The notes beneath the pieces are model-generated. The model worked only from the letters and a program-made list of their open reading frames with translations, had not been told where the DNA came from and did no database searches. A stretch of 64,000 bases of DNA from Hyalella azteca (lineage: Eukaryota; Arthropoda; Malacostraca; Amphipoda; Hyalellidae). This document shows, in pieces, positions 49,231 through 59,688 of this stretch. The first letter of the stretch is position 1; the number at the start of each line of letters is the position of its first letter. Where the stretch lies: contig NW_025941545.1 in the NCBI RefSeq assembly GCF_000764305.2, forward strand, positions 121,947 to 185,946, in the 5' to 3' direction. A program made the translations under genes and the position numbers.

Positions 49231-49545
49231 CTAATATTGAGGGCCTATGCTTCAAACATTCATAGTTCACATTCATAATCTGTGTTTATGTACCTCACTG
49301 TCGCGAATATTTCATCATTTCATATTCAAGCATATGTGTTGATATAGTTCACATTCACGAACCGGTGTCCGTAGTTCAGATAACTCACTACATTTGGCAT
49401 CATATAATTCACATTCAGGTTTATGTGTTCAAACAGTTCACATTGACAAATATGAGTTCCAGTAGCTCACATTTGTGCCTATATGCTCATATAACTCACA
49501 TTCTCGCATTTGCCATCATATTTTTTTACATTCACGCATATGTTA
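49231..49545. repeat. Degenerate minisatellite, roughly 30-40 bp
   Basis: Poorly conserved copies of 'atatgtgttcatatagttcacattcacg' broken into variants such as 'tagttcacattcat' and 'taactcacattctcgc'. An old array directly next to the homogeneous 31-bp array. Confidence 0.6.
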
Positions 49546-49560
49546 ATTCGCTGCGAGCGA

Positions 49561-49996
49561 TCAGTTACGTGAGCCTGGATTGAAGGAGGTCATTTTTCCA
49601 AGCTTTAGGAGTTCAGGAATCTGCTGGTGAAGCTCCTCCTTAGATCCTTTAGGCCCAGGTGCTTCGGGTTCATCATTGGTCCACTTTATCTTGCCTCTAT
49701 AGTCCATATAGTGGGAGGTGTTTTCTCAGTTTAGATATACAGTCTCTGGAAGGCAGGCTCGTTTTTTCATCAAACGACGGATTGATTGAGAACTTTGGGT
49801 CCAAGAACAAAGACGCATCTACAAAGTTGCGACAAGATCCTCTAAAAGTTGGGCTGAGGTTAGATGCTCTAAACTTCACGTGTGATGGAAACGAGCCTCT
49901 AATTTATGTTCGAGTCGATGAATTCCTTCAACGCGAGAATACAGTCGCGATGGTTGAGTCTTCGTGTTGAAGCAAAATTCACAGTGACGAGTTTAA
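49561..49996 (-). pseudogene. Possible degraded coding sequence, product unknown
   Basis: On the minus strand one single frame runs about 145 codons with only three internal stops and no frameshift. It has protein-like, helix-compatible segments, for example SLEHLTSAQLLEDLVATL before a stop and SKEELHQQIPELLKLGKM near the end. The last stop-free part (49725 down to 49561) is 54 codons, and a potential donor (cac|gtaact) lies just before its stop. I do not recognise the family. It could be a retroelement fragment, a host pseudogene or chance. The opposite strand is also open at 49659-49970, which weakens the case. Confidence 0.28.
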
Positions 49997-52900
49997 ATTT
50001 GTTTGCTACTATCGCAAATGAAACAGAAATTTATAATCACAGGAACAAAGACTTTTTGTTTTTAAATTCTTAGTTAGAGTGAATATATTACATCCTGTTT
50101 CGTTCTGGTTAAACTAAATTGAACTAAAAAATGTAGTACTTGCACGATTGCAGCTCAATTTTTGTCATTAATAATAGTATATAAATCTTCCCAATCATAA
50201 ACCTTACAACTACTTTTTAAATCATCAAAGCTTGCTCGTCTATGACGTAAAAATAATTTCTAATCACAATTTCCCCATAGCATTCGCCATAAACTTTAGC
50301 TAGTAAAACCATCCCAACCAAGAAGTATAATATTGAACTATCAGCACCGCATCTACAACCAAATGTTAACGTCAGAGCGATGCTACACGCAAGCCTTGCG
50401 GTGACACGCGTCAAGTTTAGTCATCTACGAACTTCGCCGAGTTCAAAAAGCGCGTAAGTTTCCCGTGGACTTCATTAGCAAGGGTTGAAAGGGCGGAGTT
50501 TTGTCATACCCGAGAGTGGTTTTCCTCCTCTGAATGCAATCACAGATAGAATCAAATAATTTTCGAACGAAAAATTAACCTAGTTCAATTAATAACTATG
50601 TATTGAAAATTCACTGAACATGTAACGGCGTATTCAACGCAATGATTGCGATAAATTTAACACGTGAGCCTCCAATTAAATGATAATTAAATTTCTTAGA
50701 CCCATTATATACCCGTGTTTCGAGAATTTCATTTATACGCAAGATTGTACAAAGCAGTGAATGGAATATCCGATCAAGATTCGTTTAATGCAAATCAAAA
50801 GTGAAATAGAACGATCACTATTAGGAGTCCAGGAATATTTTCTTCTTTCTTCCCGAGATTGGACGAGGAGGCGGCTATTTCTGCAGCATCATCAACACAA
50901 ACGAAGCCGGCAAAGCGGAGTCTGAATTTCGAAAGAAATGTTTCTGTTAGGCGCGTGGCTCATTTCCATATTGAAGGTTTGCTTGAGGAAAAATAGAGTT
51001 AATGGATATATCAACGGAATCTCAGATGGAGTAATTTGTGTAAATGAAATGATTATCGAATGAGCTATAAAGGAGTCACGTTAATGCGTTGTCCTCCGTA
51101 TTGTAGGTCTTTGAAGAGGTTTTTTTTTTTTCTTGTTGCCACGAATTCATCAGAATGCGAATCAATGAAGCAGAATATATGAACTTCAGAGAAATAACTT
51201 GGCGGCGGTTTCTACATAGGTTTCCTGAATAGGCTTTCTGCATCGGCTTTCTTTATCGGCTATTTTAATAGGATTTATGCATAAGCTATCTTGAACATGC
51301 TTTTCGCACAGGCTTTTCGTATGGGCTTTTCTTTAGACTCTCTCTTTAGATAAATTGTATTGGGTTTTCCCTGGGCTTTTGCTGAAATCTACTTCATCAA
51401 TCATCATTTTTATACAAAGTACCCAGCTTGAAATGAGAGTGATTAAGTGGAATAACTAGCTTAATACATGGTAATTATCAGGGTGTTTCTTATTGACGAA
51501 CTCAACAGAGATGAAGTCGAGATGTAAGATAATGCATTAATTTATTCAATCAACACAACTCTCTCATGCAGTTCAGCGCTCGTTTCCAGAGATTCCGAAC
51601 AATGAATTTCGAAGCCCAATGCACCAATAATTGATTATTAATGCATATTATTATTACTATTATTATTATTACTAATGTTTTTATTAGAAATACAATTGAC
51701 AGATTATTCCAGTTCATTGTGTCCAGCTATCGGATAAAGCGAAGGCCGGGTAACAAACATAATTCATGATACACTAAAAATGGGAAATGTCAGTTCATTT
51801 ATAAAGAAGAACTAATCTCACAAGAAAGTAGAAACAAACTTGTGGATTTCCTCAGTAAATTGTATACACTTCTCTACAACTTAGAAAAATATTGTCACAA
51901 ATCAGCACACTTTGAACAAAATAGGATTTCATACGTCAAATTTTTTAGTGCAAAAATTTAAATTCAAAGCCGTTTCGAGGGTCATCAAATTTTACGAGTC
52001 GTAAAATTTCGTGGGTCATCAAATTTTCTGAAGCGCCTAATTTTGTGGGTTAATAAAAAAATTCGCATTTCGTTGAGCATCACATTTCGCAGTTCATCAA
52101 ATATGCAGTACACATCAAATCCCACAGTTATTCCGGACCAAATTTTGTCGGACTAAAATGTTCAATATATATATATATATATATATATGTTAAATATTTT
52201 TAGTATATATTGATTTATTTGTTTAACATATATTAATAGATATATTTGTTGGACAAAAATATATCAAAATTCATTTCGTATTCAATTACGAATTTCTTTA
52301 ATTTCGAGTGTCATCAAATCTAGCACGACAGAAACTTCATGTGAAACTTTATTATAAACAATTACTTCAAAATGAAATCTCAAGTCATGAAGCATAAAAA
52401 TTTGCTCAACCAATGTCTAATTTTTGGTACGGAATTTTGGACAGAAATCCATTCAACTCCTAAGGCTAAATAAATATAAAAATTTACAGACTAAAATGAG
52501 CTGATAAATATGTTAGAACGCTAATCGCTCATCGACGAAGAATCCTTCAATTACCATAGAATGTGGACGAGGCTTGGTTCTGCAATAAAAATCTGCAATC
52601 CCGTCGACACAAACATGTTAGAGCAAAAATTCAAACAATTTTAAATTAAAAATTACATAGTATATACATTATTTATTCTTCTTTCTTTTACTAATTTCAT
52701 TTATTTCATAAATTCTCAATCATTCTTTTATCAATATTTACATATGTTATTCCTTTGTTGTATGTTTATTCCTTTTTGTTGGAATGGTGAGTGTGGGAGG
52801 CCTTATAAAAAAAATAAAAAAAAAATATTTACATATTGAAAATCAATGCATTTTAGTAACCATGTAAAACTTTTATTTTCCTTTTAAAGTGCATTTCAAT

Positions 52901-53550
52901 TCCCATTCCCGAAATATCGCCGACGTTTCTTCTATTTTGATTAGCTAGATCGAAGCAACAGCCACTATCATGCCAGCCGCTGTCAGTCGTTGGCTCGAAA
53001 GCAGACGCTCAAGTTTAGAGATGTGTCTTTGTCTTGTCCAAGTTGTCCTACAGTTTTCAGGTTGCGAAAAAATCCCCGGGTGATGGGATTTGGCTCGACA
53101 AGACTCGAGTAGAACAACTCTGAGCAAATAATGTTGATCCTTTTGTGAACCGAGAACATTAGCAAGAAAATCTCCTGTGATTGATGATTCGGGTATTTTA
53201 TCCTTGCAAACCGAATGAAATTTTAAAATGTGATATGTTATAACAAAATTATGTTTATTTATTGATGATGCGATGTATCAGGTGGAATCAATCTTGTTTT
53301 CAGGTATCAGCCATGAAAAAATTTCATCTCTTGGATAAGAGTTCTCAACAGTGTGGTTTTTATATTCGCCTTTCATCGAAAATAACAACCATTAACAAAC
53401 TTAATTAAAAATTGACCAAGAACTCCTGCAATGCTGCTCAACTTAAAGCGCAATTTATTCGTTCATATATTCAAACAATCAATATTATCACTCACTTTTA
53501 TTCAAATAAAAAATTTTTTACTTGACCCAGCACTTCCCACCACTTCGTGC
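49997..53550. other. Unrecognised AT-rich sequence with small repeats
   Basis: 51215-51330 is a degenerate 18- to 19-bp repeat (ggctttctgcatc). 51650-51675 is an (ATT)n tract. 51965-52130 has loose 'catcaaattt' repeats. 52165-52190 is a (TA)n tract. No gene recognised. Confidence 0.45.
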
Positions 53551-53702
53551 TTATGCACTCGACATTTATGCACTCGACATTTATGTACTCGACATTTATG
53601 CACTCGACATTTATGTACTCGACATTTATGCACTCGACATTTATGCATTCGACATTTATTCACTCGACATTTATACACTCGACATTTATGCACTCGACAC
53701 TA
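53551..53702. repeat. Minisatellite, 15-bp unit
   Basis: Ten copies of 'atgcactcgacattt' with single-base variants (atgtactc, atgcattc, attcactc, atacactc). Several open frames on both strands (CTRHL, STFMH, KCRVH types) follow from the unit length. Confidence 0.95.
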
Positions 53703-54470
53703 AATATGGAACTAAACACTAAAACAATGAGGAAGGAAAATTCCGCTTTCGGAGAGTGCATTACAGAGGCGTTGTCCTCCGTAATGCTCTCGGCGTAATT
53801 AGCAACGTAGCGACGAAGACATGTCAATGAATTTAGTAAAGTTAAGAGTAGTCTTATTAAGCTTCTTGCCATTGTTCCTAATTATTAGCTAATGGGTATT
53901 AAAGATCATATCAAGGGGCTCAATGAGGCGTCCATTTAAGACGTTATCAATAGGCTCAATATGGCGCTGAGAATCTATTTGTACTGATGTCTAAATGGAC
54001 GCTAGATCACTGAGAAACTAAACTAACGGGATTTTGAAATTTTATTTCTAAATTCTTGTGGTCTGTGAAGATTATGGGACGAATATAAAACATAAAATAT
54101 ACGAAAATATTGGATATCAACTCTTACAAATTTTAATTTGAACTATTTAATTTTCCATCTCGTTGATGTAAAATTAGTGATATTTAATTTCATTACATTT
54201 CTTCGTTCACAACGAATATTTATCCAGAGAGAGACTTGAAAGTATCTGAGAATAGCGAAATTTTTTTATCATTTATAGAGCTATTCTTATCTCTTGATCT
54301 GTGGGCCGCTGATGATATTCATGCCGCACCGTCATTTTTCAGATCGCTAAATGGAAGCCCGATTTTTAGCGGTAAATTTTTAGCGCGATGCCTCCAAAAC
54401 ATTAAATTGCGTTCTACGGATGCAAGCCGTCCGGTGCAACATTTGATATTTTAGAGAGGACCTGACACTC
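53703..54470. other. Unrecognised sequence
   Basis: Nothing supported. Near 53900-53990 'ggggctcaatgaggcgtcca' is loosely repeated once. Confidence 0.45.
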
Positions 54471-54660
54471 TGCAGCCCTGTTGCCTGATAAACGTGCAAG
54501 AGGAAATGCAACTCTGTCGTTCTTTCTATTATCTGACAAACGTGCAAGAGGGACGGTAGCTCTGCAGCCCTGATAACTAAGGAATTTGCAAGAAGAACTT
54601 GAACTCTGCAGCCCTGTTGGCTGACACTTGCAAGAGGAACTGCAACTCTGCAGATCGATT
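54471..54660. repeat. Degenerate minisatellite
   Basis: Four diverged copies (45-60 bp) containing 'ctctgcagccctg', then 'ctgataaacgtgcaagagg' and 'aactg.aa'. Confidence 0.75.
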
Positions 54661-54777
54661 TCCTGACGAACCTACGAATTGAAATTCAGTCAAGGCAACC
54701 AGAGCTTCAATCTGAATTGCCGTGTCGAGTGAATTTCGCTTACGAACGTTTGATATTTATTTATTCGCTTACTTCAA

Positions 54778-54965
54778 CCAACGGGTGGCGGAACGTTCCT
54801 ACTAGTACGCATCCTACGGCCGTCGCAACGTACCTACTTGCCACAATCCAACGGACGGCGTAACGGTCCTACATGCGCGCATCCAACGGACGGAGTAACG
54901 GTCCTACTTGAACATATCCAACGGACGGTTTGACGGTCCTACATGCGCGCAGCCAACGGACAACG
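54778..54965. repeat. Minisatellite, 35-bp unit
   Basis: About five copies of 'atccaacggacggagtaacg' plus 'gtcctacttg....', with cgcaacg, gtttgacg and aacgcaaag variants. GC-richer than its surroundings. Confidence 0.85.
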
Positions 54966-56907
54966 CAAAGGTCCTACTTGCATGCATCCGAGCGTGTCTC
55001 TTGCTCCAACTTTTGTCATTTCATTTCCTATCATTGCCGAGCGGATGACGCCGCCCAGCCGCCTTCCAGGACGCATCATCAAGTGCAAAAGGACGTTGGT
55101 ACGGCCCAGTGAATCTGCCATCTTAGGCCTTGCAGAAGACCTTTCTTCGAGATTGGGTGCAATCGCACCACACTGTGATGCGCAGTGGGCTTTGCGGTGT
55201 GCAGTTGTGTGTGCGTGTGTGTCTGTGTGTGTATGTCTTAGTCTATGATCATCAATGCGTTACTCAACACTGACAATTACGATCCAACATAGCTGAGATA
55301 AAATGTGGGCGTCTCAACTCAAAGTCTTCCGCCTCACATGACACAAAAATAATTATTTTTTCAAATCAGGGAGCACGATTTTTTCTCATAGCGACACGCT
55401 ACAATCTGTGTTCTAATATTTAGAGATGATAAGTCTATTCTAAAATCAATATATTTTAGAGAACCACAAAATCCAAATATTAATATATCTAACATTTCCT
55501 CTCTGTCTGATATGTAACTAAATATTTTGAAGCCAAGCTACCTGACAAAATCTCTGTACATTTCCGATCAACGAAGCTGTACTTATTTATGGAAGTGAAT
55601 TCAATCAGAGTTAAAACTACGAGCTGCGGTCACAGAACTGTCTAACATCGTACCTGGCCTAGGGAATAATTCAGTATTCCAGGAAATTTGAGATGTTCGG
55701 CCTAAACGTGTGTAAATATTTTGTCTCCCCAGACTATTTTGACCTCAAAAAATTTTTTTTGCATCCCTACTGCCTTTTTGGCCTCGGCAAAGTATTTCCC
55801 GTTTTAAAAATGATTTAAAAATCGAAAGAAAAAGGTTTTATCAGCATAATCGATTATTAAAAATAAAGAAGAGCGCACTACCCTCGTATCAAATAGTCTA
55901 CTGATGCAGAGTGCACAACCCTTGCATTAAATAGCTTGTTAATCTAGAGAGAAATTTTATCATTCAGACAGCTTCTCTCCCAGATAGTTGATTACATTAT
56001 GGGAAGATCTCCTCTATACAAGCATTATCTTGAATAATTCATGCTCTTTATCGAATCTAACCTTCGTTTGTTAAAGGTTTCTTCGAGCATTTTTCAGTAA
56101 CATTCATTATATAAATTATAAATACAAGTTTAAGGAAGCATGTTTTGGCGAAATGGCCCCATTAGACGCCTGGCGCACGTTCTGTGATCTCAAAGCGCAC
56201 AAAATCAGCCATTACTTGAGGCATTACGCAAATGATCGTTAAAATGATCTCATTTAGCGGAGCTCAGCGGCAGAGGCCATAGCGTTAAAACTTTTACCGC
56301 CGACGCACATTACGAAGAGTTCGCTCGCGGCCACGGCCACCTAACTTATGTCATACGGCATCACTGTCATGAGTAACGACATGGACATAAAATGTTCCAT
56401 GCTTCAGCCTTCTTTTACTTTATATAGCACTTGAAGAAGCACTCAATCCCTTAATGCTATTATAGTCCCGCGGCAAACGGTGGTCAATGATCCCGAAAAG
56501 CCGCGTTCTTCGGCGGATCTGTCGTGCCTAAAATGGTTTAACGTCGGAGGCCGCGACAGGATTGGGGCTTGCGCACCAATAGGACCTGGTGTTGCTATTT
56601 CCTTAACTGATTTCATCGCAGACAAATATCGTGTATTAAATACATTGAATGTTTTGCAAAATATATGCAGTGTCTCGTGAACAAGGTTGAGACACCGGTT
56701 ATTGTTTAATATGAAGACATTGGAGTTTTTTCTACAGTAAAAGGACACAATACTTATTATTTTACAATAAAACTAGACTATGATTGCTGTCTCGACAAGA
56801 GTCTCCTGCCTATGTACGTTTCTGTATATAATTGGTTTCTCACCGATTACTATACATATATGAAGATACACATCTAGAATCGATCGTAAACATAAACTGG
56901 AATTTTG
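54966..56907. other. Unrecognised sequence
   Basis: A short TG-rich tract lies at 55200-55235. No gene supported on either strand. Confidence 0.45.
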
Positions 56908-57048
56908 TTATAACCAAAAATATCTAGAAGGGATTGCCGTGTTTCGAAATGAACTGCGACTAAGACGGTTAACAGGAGTTAGGTAGGTTTCTAATAACAA
57001 AACGAATACAAAAGTTACAATACAAACTGCAGTTATTGTTGTTTTCAT
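56908..57048 (-). CDS. Small open frame with signal-peptide-like N-terminus (doubtful)
   Basis: An ATG at 57046-57048 opens 46 codons to a stop at 56908. The start, MKTTITAVCIVTFVFVLLL, has a charged residue and then a long hydrophobic core like a secretory signal, followed by a polar tail with several Arg and a C-terminal RYFWL. No dibasic-amidation motif, partner exon or homologue is recognised. It lies just left of the minisatellite that truncates the retroelement gag and is in the same frame as it, which may be coincidence. Chance is a real alternative. Confidence 0.15.
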   Translation of the reverse strand: MKTTITAVCIVTFVFVLLLETYLTPVNRLSRSSFRNTAIPSRYFWL

Positions 57049-57190
57049 GTCAGTTGATATTGATTGGCAGTAACCATGCATAACATTGTCAAGAAATGTA
57101 AGAAATGCACGATATCGAAAACTAATGGAAGAAGAACATGGAACCGAAGATGAACTTAAGTCAATAACTCGTTGCGGTAATAACGATATT

Positions 57191-57313
57191 ATGAACAGTT
57201 GGAGGGATGAAATTATGAACAGATGGAGGGACGAAATTAGGAACAGATGGAGGGACGAAATTAGGAACAGATGGAGGGACGAAATTATGAACAGATGGAG
57301 GGATGAAATTATG
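57191..57313. repeat. Minisatellite, 24-bp unit, at the gag breakpoint
   Basis: Five copies of 'atgaacagatggagggacga' plus 'aatt', with taggaac variants. The array starts exactly where the retroelement gag homology ends. The unit is a multiple of three, so the gag frame reads through it as IISSLHLF-type repeats. Confidence 0.92.
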
Positions 57314-57915
57314 AATTCACCAATCCAAGAATCTTTATGACCTCTGATGTTCTCAACGCAGTAAATCTCCAACTGTTCGAAGTACTTCTCAAGGTGCTGA
57401 CCTGAGGCTTCGTCGAATTTCTGGAGTGTGGGTGCCTTTCGACTATCGAGCTTCTTGAGCATCTGCTGCCAGTTATCAAAATCCGGACTAGGTGCACCTT
57501 CTCGACGGGAACGGCGACATACTCTCCTCTTCAGCGAAATTTCATGAGAACTCTTATCACTATCAGAAGAGCTACTATCCATACCTGCAGCAATCGTAGA
57601 AATAGTCGAAACATCGCTCCCTGCTGCAGACATCGACACTAGGACATCCTCCTTGACAATGCGACGTTTCGGGATTGCTCCCGTGGCGTGAACGACGGGT
57701 GTAGGTGCGGTGACAACAGAGGAGGAATCAATAAAAAAACCTGACCATTTCTTCTTAAAATCGCTTAATTGAACAGAACTCCGTGGTGAAAGGTTGCTAT
57801 GACGGGCCTTCAGGTTGTCAAGAAATGTGCTCAAATATACAAGATTTTCATTAATAAAATCATCTTCCTCTTGCTGAGACACTGGTGGTTCCACATTCAC
57901 ATCGGCCTCTGCCAT
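57314..57915 (-). pseudogene. Ty3/gypsy gag, 3'-truncated (second element)
   Basis: From the ATG at 57913-57915 (MAEADVNVEPP) about 200 codons read as a gag N-terminus. It has an acidic start, a serine-rich middle (MDSSSSDSDKSSHE), a basic patch (RRVCRRSRREG), then APTLQKFDEASGQHLEKYF and ENIRGHKDSWIGEF, which resembles the capsid-domain start of arthropod Ty3/gypsy gags. The homology stops at the 24-bp minisatellite. The rest of capsid, any nucleocapsid zinc knuckle and the whole pol of this element are absent. It lies 80 bp from a primer-binding site and LTR in the correct order. An upstream in-frame start near 57969 is less likely because it falls in the leader. No functional gag is made from this copy. 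Confidence 0.72.
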
Positions 57916-57994
57916 GATAAGCCGGCATATGGAACAAATCAAAGCAGGAAAGGCACATATAAAGCACAAAGTTACACGACACTTGTCACTTTTA

Positions 57995-58007
57995 GGTCAC
58001 GGCACCA
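57995..58007 (-). other. Primer-binding site of the LTR element
   Basis: On the minus strand TGGTGCCGTGACC lies 3 nt after the LTR end. It would pair with a tRNA 3' end of sequence GGTCACGGCACCA. The tRNA species was not determined. Minus-strand DNA synthesis would start here, so this LTR serves as the 5' LTR of the truncated gag element. Confidence 0.7.
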
Positions 58008-58010
58008 TTA

Positions 58011-58284
58011 TGCTGGGGGACTACTTCATAATCACTTTAACTCGATACGGCCGCGAAAGGTTCAGTTAAGATAGGACACTGAGTATTCACACTGTATTTA
58101 TTAAAACAAATCTGTACACTTGCGTTGTGCCCTTGTAGTCCTTAGTCCTTACCAGCTAAAGTCTAAAACATGAATGACTAAAATCCTGAAAGTATACAAA
58201 ACCTAAATTACGGAACTGAAAGTCTAAATGAAAATAGAAAACTGCTGCCACGAAATATGAATAAATTTATACAATTCCCTAACA
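58011..58284 (-). mobile_element. LTR of Ty3/gypsy element (274 bp), shared by two element parts
   Basis: Read on the minus strand it starts TGTTAGGGAATTG and ends TCCCCCAGCA, imperfect inverted termini with TG...CA. It contains AATAAA (58097-58102 complement). It is preceded by a purine tract (PPT) and a pol 3' end, as a 3' LTR would be, and followed by a primer-binding site and gag, as a 5' LTR would be. The same LTR therefore lies between the end of one element and the start of another. No second LTR is visible in the window. The right-hand element's 5' end is beyond 64000. Confidence 0.75.
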
Positions 58285-58296
58285 TTGCCCCCCACT
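58285..58296 (-). other. Polypurine tract next to the LTR
   Basis: On the minus strand AGTGGGGGGCAA directly precedes the LTR's TGTTAGGG. This is the expected primer for plus-strand synthesis. An almost identical tract occurs at 59212-59223. Confidence 0.75.
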
Positions 58297-59204
58297 AAGT
58301 GCAATTGCTAATATTGCACTTTTAAACTTTTCATCCTGACACCCTAGAACTTAGATATTTACAAAGTTAAATATATTTACTAGTATTTACAATCCTAGGA
58401 AACAGATTTGCGAACATAAAACCCAAACCAATACAAATTGAACACCTTATTCCATCAAACAATTCACGTCTATAAACTCAAACATTAAACCGTACATCTT
58501 TCTGATTCCTACGGACTATACATTGAAAACATTATGCGGTATACAAGGATTATTTATTACACAATATTAAATCTATAAATCTATGGTACAAAATTCACTT
58601 TACGCAGTGGGGGCATCCATCACTTTACATACACATTTCGAAACAATATTCAACTAATCACAGTAAATCATACCAGTTAAAAGACTATTTAGTGATCAAT
58701 AATGTACATGTAAAAATTTTTATCGGTGACAAATCTAGAATCAAAACTAAACATACCCGAAATTACTTTTGACGATATTCAAGTGTTTTAGTTTGCACAC
58801 GTGGGTATTCATCTACGGGTCCCTGAGATCTTGTACATCTCCTCTCACCATCTGTTACACGAGAGACAAGTTCAGGTACAATGTCGGATGCTTCTGCCTG
58901 TTCACACGCCACATTTACGCGGGTAGCCTCAAACCTCTGGTGCCAGGAGGCAGTCGCACTGGTTTCGCCAGCTTTATATTCGCTAATACCAGATTTTAGG
59001 ATCAACAAATGTTCATGCATGGTGGTCAAAATGTCATTTCGCACATCATCGCCTGTCACATTACCCATTCCAACTATATCGGAGACATCGTCTATCCAGC
59101 CATCATCAAGCGATTGCGAAACAGTCCTCACCCTATCCACAAAGTCTTCCTGAACTGCAACAGACTGTTCTAGCCACGCTATAAAATTTTCAAGAGACTT
59201 ATCA
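58285..59204 (-). pseudogene. Tandem duplicate of the retroelement 3' end (left copy)
   Basis: This copy repeats the last 146 or so codons of the pol frame plus about 470 bp of 3' UTR and PPT found at 59212-60129. The open part (59203 down to 58763) begins DKSLENFIAWLEQ and ends LEYRQK. It differs from the right copy at about nine of 143 residues, so the duplication is not brand new or the copies came from different elements. There is no separate start or regulatory sequence. A translation start 9 nt upstream (59210-59212) is accidental, lying in retained LTR bases. Confidence 0.8.
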
Positions 59205-59223
59205 ACTAACATTGCCCCCCACC
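59205..59223 (-). other. Duplication junction: second polypurine tract plus LTR stub
   Basis: On the minus strand GGTGGGGGGCAA (59212-59223) is followed by TGTTAG, the first six LTR bases, and then jumps straight into the duplicated pol end (TTGATAAGTC). The rest of the LTR is missing here. The breakpoint falls exactly at the site where plus-strand DNA synthesis starts. Confidence 0.75.
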
Positions 59224-59688
59224 AAGTGCAATTGCTAATATTGCACTTTTAAACTTTTAATCCTGACACCCTAGAACTTAGATATTTACAAAGTTAACTA
59301 CATTTACTAGTATTTACAATCCTAGGAAACAGATTCGCGAAAATAAAACCCAAACCAATACAAATTGAAAACCTTATTCCATCAAACATTTTACGTCTAT
59401 AAACTTTAACATTAAACCGTACATCTTTCTAATTCCTACGGACTATGGATTGAAAATATTTTTCGGTATACTAGGATTATTTATTATACACAATTTCAAA
59501 TCTATAAATCTAGGTAATAAAATTCACTTTACAAAATGGGACATCTATCGCTTTACATACATTTCGAAACTAGATTCAACTAATCACAGTAAATCATACC
59601 AGTTAAAAGACTATTTAGTGATCAATAATGTACACGTAAAATTTTTTATCGGTGACAAATCTATAATCAAAACTAAACATACCCGGAA

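Noticed and set aside
58763..59212. 149-codon frame as an independent gene
   Set aside because: It is the duplicated end of the retroelement pol. Its apparent start lies in leftover LTR bases.
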